In this document: positions 22,040 to 29,557 of the stretch, piece by piece
Layout: each line of letters opens with the position of its first letter
How positions within the stretch are numbered: the stretch's first letter is position 1
IMG/VR virus record: IMGVR_UViG_3300037041_002705
Location: 1-64,000 of that record
Length of the DNA: 64,000 nucleotides
DNA from: a virus
Strand: one strand, 5' to 3'
The notes under the pieces: model-generated
Told to the model about the DNA's origin: nothing
Seen by the model: only the letters and a program-made list of their open reading frames with translations
Databases searched by the model: none
Program-made: the position numbers and the translations under genes

Positions 22040-22732
22040 ATGATAAAGACGTTTGAACAATTTAATACGGTTTTACCAGTAAATGAGGGAGAAGTTGGCA
22101 TGTACATGCCAGACCGTACTTTTATTTCTCCGGATTCTTCATATTGGCAGAAGACAATAAACTTTTTTAAGCAGGAGACTGGGAAAGATCTCACGACATT
22201 TAAGTGGGTATTCCAGGATAACAACATCGAAAATGCAATAATACCACAGAACTTTGTAATTGCATTGCTATCATCATCACCAGTGACGTCAAAGTACAAA
22301 GGCATGATTGATTACCTTAAAGACTTTCTTTCACAGGGTAACCTAAAGTATGAGACAGGGAACGGTGAGGATTATGTAAGCGGAGGGCTCTCATTACAGA
22401 ACTCAAAGGCACTGTATAAAATTTGGGTTGACCATTTCTACGGCCCTATCAAAAAGGCAATACAGACCAAGAACTTTGATTCAATAAACCCTACGGGGAT
22501 GGAATCATTTGAAGAAAGGATGCATATATTTAGCATGGATTTTGACAGCGACTGGTCGCAATTCTTTTCTACTATAAAGTTGGGGCTGCAGCCAGTAGAA
22601 GCAGAAGCTGCTCCACAGCCAGTAAGCCAAGTAATGCCACAACAACAAACGCAGACAAAGGCCGCCCAACCAAGGCCAGCTGGAAGAGCAAAGTCCGGTG
22701 GATCATATAGCCTTCCAACGTCATTTAAGTAA
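22040..22732 (+). CDS. Hypothetical protein with capsid-targeting-like leader
   Basis: The start MIKTFEQFNTVLPVNEGEVG strongly resembles T4 internal-protein leaders (MKTYQEFIAE), with VNE-G as a possible cleavage site. The C-terminal 45 residues are low in complexity (Gln, Ala, Pro). The middle is a compact alpha/beta region without a recognised family. It shares its transcript with the gene at 20395 and precedes a terminator. Confidence 0.65.
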   Translation: MIKTFEQFNTVLPVNEGEVGMYMPDRTFISPDSSYWQKTINFFKQETGKDLTTFKWVFQDNNIENAIIPQNFVIALLSSSPVTSKYKGMIDYLKDFLSQGNLKYETGNGEDYVSGGLSLQNSKALYKIWVDHFYGPIKKAIQTKNFDSINPTGMESFEERMHIFSMDFDSDWSQFFSTIKLGLQPVEAEAAPQPVSQVMPQQQTQTKAAQPRPAGRAKSGGSYSLPTSFK

Positions 22733-22761
22733 ACACAATAGACATATGTCAGATAAAAGGA

Positions 22762-22792
22762 CCTAAGATCTCAAATCATCTTAGGTTTTTTT
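22762..22792 (+). terminator. Terminator hairpin touching the clamp-loader start
   Basis: CCTAAGAT pairs with ATCTTAGG around an eight-base loop, followed by seven T. The ATG of the clamp loader follows the T-run directly at 22793. Confidence 0.75.
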
Positions 22793-23752
22793 ATGTCTAC
22801 CACTCAGAAGCTATTCACAGAAAAGTTCCGCCCAAAGAGCCTTGAGCACATGATTCTGCTCCCAAGGATCCAGGCACACGTAAAGGATGGAAGGCTCCAC
22901 CAGAACCTTCTTCTTACAGGAAATCCAGGAACAGGAAAGACCACTCTTGCAAGAATACTTGCATCGGGGTACGATCACCTCTACATAAATGTGTCAAATG
23001 AATCATCGGTTGAGACCGTCAGGACACAGATCATAGACTTCTGCTCAACCGTATCGCTCCTTAACACTAGTGGCGATAGGATGAAGGTCGTGCTCCTTGA
23101 TGAGATGGATGGGGCAAGCGAACAGTTTTATAAGGCCCTTCGTGCAACCATTGAGCAGTTCTCAGCAACAACAAGGTTTGTTGGGACATGCAACTACATC
23201 AACAAGGTTCCGGACCACATACAATCAAGGTTTGAGGTCATATCATTTGATCCAGTGAATCGTGAAGAAGAGCAGTGGCTCTTTAACATACAGGTCAAGA
23301 GGCTGTCAATCCTCATAGAAAAGCTTGGCATAGAAATGGAAGCAGATGCGATGACGGAGTTCATCAAGAGGAACTTCCCTGACATGAGGACAATGTACAA
23401 CCGTATTCAAGGTTGGCACATAAAGGGAATCAAACAGATTCGTATAGAGGACATAAAGAGCCTCAATTGGTCATTTGTTGAGCTGTTCCAGCTTGTTTCA
23501 GCCCAGAGCGACCCTATCAACAACTACAAGGAGATACTCTCTGGATATTCAGACAAAGTCGATGATGTTCTACAGTCTCTTGGCACTGAGTTCATTGAGT
23601 GGCTGCGTGAGAACAAGCCAGATAAGGTCAAGAAGATCCCTGAGATAATAATCCTTGTTGCAAAGTACCAGGCCCAGAGGACCCAAGTAATTGACCAGGT
23701 GGTAAACCTTCTTGCTCTGGTGTTTGAGATTCAGCAGTCCCTGAGCAAGTGA
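22793..23752 (+). CDS. Sliding-clamp loader ATPase subunit (T4 gp44-like)
   Basis: An RFC/gp44-type AAA+ protein that loads the sliding clamp onto primer-template DNA. It shows FTEKFRPKSLEHMI at the N-terminus, Walker A GNPGTGKT (43-50), Walker B LLDEMD (101-106), a sensor-like GTCNYINKVPD and an arginine-finger segment QSRFEVISFD. The length of 319 residues equals T4 gp44. The start lies directly behind a terminator hairpin, so no ribosome-binding site is free on a read-through transcript. Its stop codon and that of the facing ATPase gene together form the palindrome TGATCA. Confidence 0.93.
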   Translation: MSTTQKLFTEKFRPKSLEHMILLPRIQAHVKDGRLHQNLLLTGNPGTGKTTLARILASGYDHLYINVSNESSVETVRTQIIDFCSTVSLLNTSGDRMKVVLLDEMDGASEQFYKALRATIEQFSATTRFVGTCNYINKVPDHIQSRFEVISFDPVNREEEQWLFNIQVKRLSILIEKLGIEMEADAMTEFIKRNFPDMRTMYNRIQGWHIKGIKQIRIEDIKSLNWSFVELFQLVSAQSDPINNYKEILSGYSDKVDDVLQSLGTEFIEWLRENKPDKVKKIPEIIILVAKYQAQRTQVIDQVVNLLALVFEIQQSLSK

Positions 23753-24949
23753 TCAGGAATACTTTGATGCAAGCAGCTTCCAGTTTGGCGCTCCGCTCAA
23801 TCTGATCTTTATTGCCTTTATCAGTGTCCTGACGTTTGCCGTCTCCTCTGTTGACTTGTATTCATTCTTCATGAAGTTAAACACTTCCTTCTTGGTTGCA
23901 AGATCAACGTTTGGAAGTATGTTTGGAAGGTTCTTCTCCATTATGTTGAACACCTCTTCCTCGGACAGGCTTATGTCTATCGTGTAGCTTCTTGTCCTTA
24001 CGGCAGGATCGATCTTCTCCATTGGCATGTTTGATATGAAGATGATCTGCCCATCAAACGTGAACCTGTTTGGAACTGGCCTTGACTCAGTTGGTGACTG
24101 TGTTGCCGGGTCGTATGTGGACTTTGAGAGCCAAGAGATCTCTCGCTCATCGTAGCTGTCAAGCGCTGCCTTTAGGATGTTGACGCCATCTGCGTCCTTG
24201 AATATGCTGTCACAGTCATCAAATATGACTATCTTTCCGTTGTTGTAGAAGAGCGACTTATACATTGAAAGGGCCGTAGATGCACCCTTTATCACGACGT
24301 ATTCCTCGTCCTTTACCAGGTCAAATTCTTTCAATGTGCTCATGACGGTATGGGTCTTTCCAATTCCACCACGGCCTGTTATGATGAGGGACGGGTTCAC
24401 ATTATTTATGACCATTATGACAAGCGTCCTCAGCTCATCAAATATGCTAAACTCGTCATCGCTGAATTCTGACTGTGGCTGAACGACATCGTCCGTCTCC
24501 TCTGGTGGGGCTGGGACTATTCTAGGCGTTGATCCCTGTGATTCTGCTTCGAGGGTCATTGCCATCTTTGCCTGAGGCGCCTGCTTTCCGTGGGCAATTG
24601 AAGTTATTATGTCGATTAGCTTTGGGGATATCATCTTAAACAGCTCAAAGTTTCCAAGAAGGGAAACCTTTGGCATCACTTCATTATTTCCTTTGCTGTT
24701 CCAAACATCGATCATTGCAGGTTCGGTTGTCCCCTGCTTCCAGTTTACCCTGAAGAGAATGTCGCCCAGGTACATCCTCAGTCCAAGAAAGACATCATTT
24801 GTGCCCTCTTTGTTGATCTTCTCTGGCCATGGATCGATTGATAGCCTTGGCTCTGCCTGTGTAAAGGTCTTGATCAGCAGGTTGACACGGTTTGGGAGGT
24901 CGTAGTTTGCCTTCTCGTTAAGTGCCTCAAAATCATTGAATTTAAGCAT
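23753..24949 (-). CDS. AAA-type ATPase with targeting-like leader
   Basis: A single minus-strand gene of 398 residues. The ATPase domain starts at about residue 165, with Walker A GRGGIGKT (192-199), Walker B IVIFDDCDS (241-248), a sensor region FDGQIIFISNMP and a PAVRTRSYTID arginine-finger segment. A C-terminal helical domain follows. The N-terminal 130 residues are unrecognised and begin MLKFNDFEALNEKANYD, again an F-E-x-L-N-E leader. The domain order resembles phage DnaA/DnaC-like or RFC-like loaders, but no exact role can be given. Confidence 0.75.
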   Translation of the reverse strand: MLKFNDFEALNEKANYDLPNRVNLLIKTFTQAEPRLSIDPWPEKINKEGTNDVFLGLRMYLGDILFRVNWKQGTTEPAMIDVWNSKGNNEVMPKVSLLGNFELFKMISPKLIDIITSIAHGKQAPQAKMAMTLEAESQGSTPRIVPAPPEETDDVVQPQSEFSDDEFSIFDELRTLVIMVINNVNPSLIITGRGGIGKTHTVMSTLKEFDLVKDEEYVVIKGASTALSMYKSLFYNNGKIVIFDDCDSIFKDADGVNILKAALDSYDEREISWLSKSTYDPATQSPTESRPVPNRFTFDGQIIFISNMPMEKIDPAVRTRSYTIDISLSEEEVFNIMEKNLPNILPNVDLATKKEVFNFMKNEYKSTEETANVRTLIKAIKIRLSGAPNWKLLASKYS

Positions 24950-24975
24950 AATTGCTGAACCTATCTAAATTTAGA

Positions 24976-24984
24976 CTATATATT
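24976..24984 (-). promoter_or_regulatory. AATATATAG promoter-like element
   Basis: On the minus strand AATATATAG lies 26 bases before the ATG at 24949, in the 114-base divergent gap. A GATATATG on the plus strand at 25059-25066 includes the start codon of the next gene. Confidence 0.45.
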
Positions 24985-25063
24985 TCATGAATGCTGCAAT
25001 TATGTCAACGGAATTGCTTATATTGGTTTTCTAACAGTTTCTCATACCATTTAGGATTGATAT

Positions 25064-25816
25064 ATGTTTATAGATTTCTCTGGCCTCATGTGTTTTGACC
25101 TTGAGACCACAAGCTCACACAGGACATTAGAAGAGATGGGCGACAGCAACCCACGGATGGTTGATCTATGGCAAAGGCTGTGTGAAAAGAGAAGGAAGGC
25201 AGGAGATGAACGCTTCCTTGAATGCGCTTCGGATGATGAAGCATACTTTAGCAATGCTGGACTATACCCTGAATTTGGGAGAATTGTCAACGCATCATTT
25301 GCACGGTATGACGAGTCAATAGATGGCCCTGGAACGATACAGGTTATATCTGTCGGAGGAGAGAATGAGTGCGAGATAATAGATGCATCAAACAAGATAT
25401 TCTCAAAGTCTTCCTGGCTGGCAGGCCATAATGTGAAGGGGTTTGACGTGCCCTTCTTTTCACGACGTGCATTCATCAATGGAATTCAACCAAGCGACAA
25501 CATTGATACAACGACAAAGAAGCCATGGGATGTTCGTATACTTGACACACAAGAGATCTGGAAGTTTGGTTCATTCAATCATGCATACACAAGCCTTGAC
25601 CTGTTAACAACGAGCCTTGGGATGGAAAGCCCAAAGCTTGAGCATTTTGGTGCACATGTGTCGGAGCTGTTCTGGAAGGATCAGGACTTTGAAGAGATTG
25701 CAAAGTACTGTGAAGGAGACGTCATCTCAACATTGAAGGTGCTGGTAAAGTTCAGCAATGTGGCAATTGATCTGTCCCAAATAAGTGTGGAAAGGAAGCC
25801 AATGAGGCTCGCCTAA
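25064..25816 (+). CDS. DEDD-type 3'-5' exonuclease
   Basis: A DnaQ-like fold with ExoI CFDLETT (D12, E14), ExoII WLAGHNVKGFDVPFF and ExoIII KYCEGDVISTL with a Tyr four residues before the Asp (YCEGD), so of DEDDy type. It resembles the stand-alone exonucleases related to the proofreading domain of family B polymerases. It probably processes DNA ends or removes host DNA. The start codon overlaps a GATATATG element. It begins the long plus-strand replication operon at 25-29.5 kb. Confidence 0.82.
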   Translation: MFIDFSGLMCFDLETTSSHRTLEEMGDSNPRMVDLWQRLCEKRRKAGDERFLECASDDEAYFSNAGLYPEFGRIVNASFARYDESIDGPGTIQVISVGGENECEIIDASNKIFSKSSWLAGHNVKGFDVPFFSRRAFINGIQPSDNIDTTTKKPWDVRILDTQEIWKFGSFNHAYTSLDLLTTSLGMESPKLEHFGAHVSELFWKDQDFEEIAKYCEGDVISTLKVLVKFSNVAIDLSQISVERKPMRLA

Positions 25817-25903
25817 AGGTCTATAGGGAATACTAAAATCGGGCCCATAAGTCTTTTATACAATGACTGAGGCCAATGTTTCAAAAATTTATGGTAAATT
25901 ACA

Positions 25904-27025
25904 ATGGCAATAAACATCTTATTTGATTCTAGCTTTCTTCTCCACAGAAACCTGTTCTCTCTTGCAAACAATGCATCAGGAAGGTTCTTTGATGATCCAC
26001 AGGATGAGGCACTGTTCGTAAAGAAGCTCATGGAGGACATAAACTCCATAGTGGCAATATTTCCTAAGTCAATGATGGGAAAACTCATCTGGGCAAAGGA
26101 TTCTAGGTCCTGGCGCAAGGATTTGATTGAGAGGATATCTTACAAGGGCACAAGGGTCAAAGATGAGACAAAGGTCAACTGGGAGGAATTCCACCGGGTG
26201 TCAAATGAATTTGCAGGTGTCATATCTGAATGCGGGTTCATCGTCTCATCGGAGAGCAAGGCAGAGGCCGATGATCTTCTTTACCTCTGGTCGCAACACT
26301 TCCTTGAGACCGGTGAGTCATCAATCATAGTGACATCAGATAGGGACCTGAACCAATGCGTTAGATATGAGGGCAATGAGATGGTCTGCATCTACAATCC
26401 AATGTTCAAGGTCAGAAAGTTCACGTTCCACCAAGACCTCAATGGAGTGGATTGGACAAATAATTCATCTGGCATAGATGATCTTTTCTCCATGGGAGAG
26501 GAAACATCAGCAGAGAAAGTGATGAAGATATCATCACAATACGAACAAGAGTTTGTTGACCCAAATCAAGTCACAATAGTCAAGATCTTTGAGGGCGACA
26601 AGGGAGATAACGTTCCATCAGCGCTTCAATGGAAGAAAACAGATTCTGAAGGAAACGAAAGGACCTACTCATTTACCCCTAGAATGGTTGAGAAGCTCAT
26701 GGGAGATCTTGAGTACACAAAGAGCGTGATCGATGATCTTCGGTTTAATGAATCGTTTAGGTCAATGATCTCACGACAGGCAATTGAGATATCAAAGCAG
26801 CCGCTTGATCCTGAAGAGGTCTCACAGAGGATACTCGACAACATAGCAATCATGTATCTTGACAGGGACATAATACCCGATGAAATCCACCTATCTAACA
26901 CGGATCTTCCAAGAAGGTCACTAGACCTGACAGAGTCAAAGGTATATGAAATGAAACCTGAATGGACGTACTCTCCAAAGAGCGGTGGCGGAATAGATTC
27001 TGACATTTTCTCCATGATGTCCTGA
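25904..27025 (+). CDS. FEN-like 5' nuclease (T4 RNase H type)
   Basis: Acidic motifs of the 5'-3' exonuclease/flap endonuclease family are visible: ILFDSSFLLHRN at the N-terminus, SKAEADDLLYLW, VTSDRDLNQC, and FEGDKGDNVPSAL, the helix-hairpin-helix entry. The enzyme removes RNA primers and flaps from lagging-strand fragments. The 373 residues compare with 305 in T4 RNase H, the extra part lying at the C-terminus. Its stop overlaps the helicase start (TGATG). Confidence 0.85.
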   Translation: MAINILFDSSFLLHRNLFSLANNASGRFFDDPQDEALFVKKLMEDINSIVAIFPKSMMGKLIWAKDSRSWRKDLIERISYKGTRVKDETKVNWEEFHRVSNEFAGVISECGFIVSSESKAEADDLLYLWSQHFLETGESSIIVTSDRDLNQCVRYEGNEMVCIYNPMFKVRKFTFHQDLNGVDWTNNSSGIDDLFSMGEETSAEKVMKISSQYEQEFVDPNQVTIVKIFEGDKGDNVPSALQWKKTDSEGNERTYSFTPRMVEKLMGDLEYTKSVIDDLRFNESFRSMISRQAIEISKQPLDPEEVSQRILDNIAIMYLDRDIIPDEIHLSNTDLPRRSLDLTESKVYEMKPEWTYSPKSGGGIDSDIFSMMS

Positions 27026-28731
27026 TGGATGTAAACAACAACCTCAGTGAAGTGATGAAGACCCTTTATGACAAAGGGTTCAAGTTTAGATCATTCCAAG
27101 AGGAGACGATCATAAGGATCGCAAACTCAATTGCGCAGGATCCAAATGGGGCGATCCTCATAGATGCCCCTACAGGAACAGGAAAGAGCATAATATCGAT
27201 AGTTGGATCTGTGCTTCTCAATTCAATGGGCCACAGGGGCTACATACTCACATCAGATCTTGGGCTGCAGACGCAGTATGAGGATGACATCAACCGCCTT
27301 AGTTTCAACATCCCATCGGTCAGAGGGCTTGATAACTACGACTGCCTTGTGAATTCGCAGCCGATATCTCTTGGTGAATGCAGGACAAAAGGATCTGGCA
27401 ACGACATCCCGTGCTACTCAGACTGTCCATACTTCTCAAGAAGGGATCATGCTGCTTATGCCAAAACAGCAATGCTGAACTACAGCTATTGGCTCCTGCA
27501 GCTGAACTACGTTCTAGAGAAGCAGGGAGGAATGGCAAAGTTTGACAAGAGGGATTTCTGTTTCTTTGATGAGGCCCATAAGGTTCAAGACATTGTCCAG
27601 GGTCACTTTTCTCCGAGGATATCACACAGAATATCCGACATGGTCGATGACTACCTAGAAGTGTATTCATCTGAGGTATCATCCGTTAGAAACAATTCAA
27701 GGGAAATAAGAAGAGAGGTTGATGCAATATGTGATGCAAGGGATGCAAAGCAAATGATTAAATCCATGTCGACGCTTAAGATCCTTCTTGCAGAAGCAAA
27801 GAAATCAAAGGAGTCATTCAAGCAGTACTGTGGAAAAAGATGGGAGTTTGGTCAACCTGTTCCAACTCACATATCAAAAGCGCAGAGGAACATAGACAGA
27901 ATAGGTGATGTCTACTGTAAGATTGAGGACTATCTTGAATGTCTTCAGGATGAAAAGGATCTTGTTAGGATAACGGACAAGAAGGATGAGAGGTCATTCT
28001 CGTTCAAGAATCTCAATGAATCGGGCCTCATAAAGAAGACGTTGCTTGAAAAGTCTGGCTTCAAGACGTTCATGTCTGCAACTCTTGGAAACCCAGAGAA
28101 CTATGCAAAGTTTATTGGACTTGAAAAGTACGACTACATAGAGATAGACAACCAGTTTGACCTTGAGAGCAGCCCGATATTCTTTTTCAAGGGGTATAAG
28201 CTCAACTGGGCAAACAGAGAGAAGAACTTCCCAAAGATACTTGAGATGTGCGACAAGGTAATAAACCACCATCAAGATGAGAGAGGCATTGTGCATAGCT
28301 CAAGCTTCTCACTCACACAGGATATAATAAAGTCATCAGCATCGTCCGATAGGTTCATAACATACGGATCGTCATCTGAAAAGGAGGATGCAATACAGAG
28401 GTTCAAAGATAGCACAAATGGTGTTCTCATAGGACCTTCGCTGCTCGAAGGTCTAAGCTTTGATGATGATCTTTCAAGGTTTCAGATATTCTTCAAGGTC
28501 CCTTTTCCAAATGTCTCTGATGAGTTCATGAAGAAGTTGCTTGAGACATACCCAGAAAAGTACATGGCAAAGACAGCAAACAACATGATACAGGGAACCG
28601 GAAGGAGCATAAGAAGCAAGGATGATTGGGCAATAACGTACATACTTGACACTTGCTTTGATCAGCTGTTTGATCTAAAACATCTTCCAAAATCCTTCAT
28701 AGAACGTGTAAAAGTAAGGAGGGTTGCATAA
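27025..28731 (+). CDS. Rad3/XPD/DinG-type helicase with likely iron-sulfur cluster
   Basis: A superfamily 2 DNA helicase: FRSFQEETI (Q-motif-like), Walker A DAPTGTGKS (47-55), DEAH box CFFDEAHK, SATLG (motif III-like) and the C-terminal motifs VLIGPSLLEGLSF and IQGTGRSIRS. Four cysteines at residues 107, 119, 130 and 134 lie between motifs I and II, where XPD and DinG bind a 4Fe-4S cluster. Such helicases unwind 5'-3' and resolve R-loops or D-loops. The length of 568 residues is usual. It is translationally coupled to the flap nuclease upstream. Confidence 0.88.
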   Translation: MDVNNNLSEVMKTLYDKGFKFRSFQEETIIRIANSIAQDPNGAILIDAPTGTGKSIISIVGSVLLNSMGHRGYILTSDLGLQTQYEDDINRLSFNIPSVRGLDNYDCLVNSQPISLGECRTKGSGNDIPCYSDCPYFSRRDHAAYAKTAMLNYSYWLLQLNYVLEKQGGMAKFDKRDFCFFDEAHKVQDIVQGHFSPRISHRISDMVDDYLEVYSSEVSSVRNNSREIRREVDAICDARDAKQMIKSMSTLKILLAEAKKSKESFKQYCGKRWEFGQPVPTHISKAQRNIDRIGDVYCKIEDYLECLQDEKDLVRITDKKDERSFSFKNLNESGLIKKTLLEKSGFKTFMSATLGNPENYAKFIGLEKYDYIEIDNQFDLESSPIFFFKGYKLNWANREKNFPKILEMCDKVINHHQDERGIVHSSSFSLTQDIIKSSASSDRFITYGSSSEKEDAIQRFKDSTNGVLIGPSLLEGLSFDDDLSRFQIFFKVPFPNVSDEFMKKLLETYPEKYMAKTANNMIQGTGRSIRSKDDWAITYILDTCFDQLFDLKHLPKSFIERVKVRRVA

Positions 28732-29150
28732 TGGATTTATTTGATCTAATCAAACAGATTTTTGATAGAGGCTCAAAGTGGGACGCAATAAAGACATATG
28801 ATAAGAGCAAAAACTTCTTCATGATAAACAGGTTCATGTCGATAAACTTTCCCATGCAGGCTAACCTGTTTAACAACAGACATATAGTTTCATCATCTGC
28901 GGTTGATTCATGGAGGGATGTACTCAACCGACTGTTTACGAAGCCTCCATCTTGGATGTACACAAAGACCAAGAAGAAGGAATCACAGGGGTCAAAGAAA
29001 TACCCAGAGAAGGCAACTGTACAAGAATGGATGAAGCTGAACGGCCTATCAAAGAAGGACTTTGAATCCATGATTGAACTCATGGGAGACGATGTGATAA
29101 AAGAGATTTTAAGCTTTGAAAAAATGTTAAAGGAGAAGAACAATGGATGA
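28731..29150 (+). CDS. Possible clamp-loader small subunit (gp62-like)
   Basis: A 139-residue protein with KNFFMINRFMSINFPMQANL near residue 27, then VDSWRDVLNRLF and PPSWMYTKTKKK. The order of an F-I-N-R-x-x-S motif followed by a small helical region and basic RKKRFSKW-like tail is reminiscent of the clamp loader A (gp62) subunits of T4-like cyanophages, but the similarity is by eye only. A good AAGGAGG precedes the start inside the helicase end. It overlaps the next gene by eight bases. Confidence 0.4.
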   Translation: MDLFDLIKQIFDRGSKWDAIKTYDKSKNFFMINRFMSINFPMQANLFNNRHIVSSSAVDSWRDVLNRLFTKPPSWMYTKTKKKESQGSKKYPEKATVQEWMKLNGLSKKDFESMIELMGDDVIKEILSFEKMLKEKNNG

Positions 29151-29523
29151 AATGAAAAACGTGCCGTATGCAAAGTTGCAAAGTATGCATGATGAAATGG
29201 TAGAAAGCACATACGGAAACAGGGGTAAGTTTTTGAACTCCATGTCCCAAAATGCACTTGATGCATTGCAGCTTGTCATAAAGAAGACCCAGGATTATGC
29301 AACAATAGATGATCCTTACAGAAACTTTAGGATGTCTGAATCAGTAGGTGTTTCCTTAGAAAAGGGGATCCTGGTAAGAATGTGTGATAAACTTTCTAGG
29401 CTTGGCAACCTTGTTGAAAACGGTGATCCAAGCGTAAAAAGCGAGTCAATTGAGGACACTTTGATCGATGTAATGAACTACGCAAACATAATGTTGTGCT
29501 ATCTCCAACAAAAGAATAAGTAA
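29143..29523 (+). CDS. Nmad1 / DUF1599-like protein
   Basis: The 126-residue product carries the DUF1599 pattern: KKTQDYATIDDPYRNFRMSE, then GILVRMCDKLSRLGNLVENG and ESIEDTLIDVMNYANIMLCY. The family is also called nucleotide modification associated domain 1 and is found next to phage base-modification genes, but its reaction is not established. An AAAGGAG lies nine bases before the start, within the upstream gene. Confidence 0.7.
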   Translation: MDEMKNVPYAKLQSMHDEMVESTYGNRGKFLNSMSQNALDALQLVIKKTQDYATIDDPYRNFRMSESVGVSLEKGILVRMCDKLSRLGNLVENGDPSVKSESIEDTLIDVMNYANIMLCYLQQKNK

Positions 29524-29557
29524 CTAGTTTATACATACATTTTGCAGAAAAATACAC

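Noticed and set aside
23745-23758. TGATCA palindrome as a regulatory site
   Set aside because: It is fully explained by two abutting TGA stop codons of convergent genes.
28697-29266. 189-codon minus-strand open frame opposite the possible clamp-loader subunit and Nmad1 genes
   Set aside because: It spans two overlapping plus-strand genes with better evidence and has shadow-like composition.
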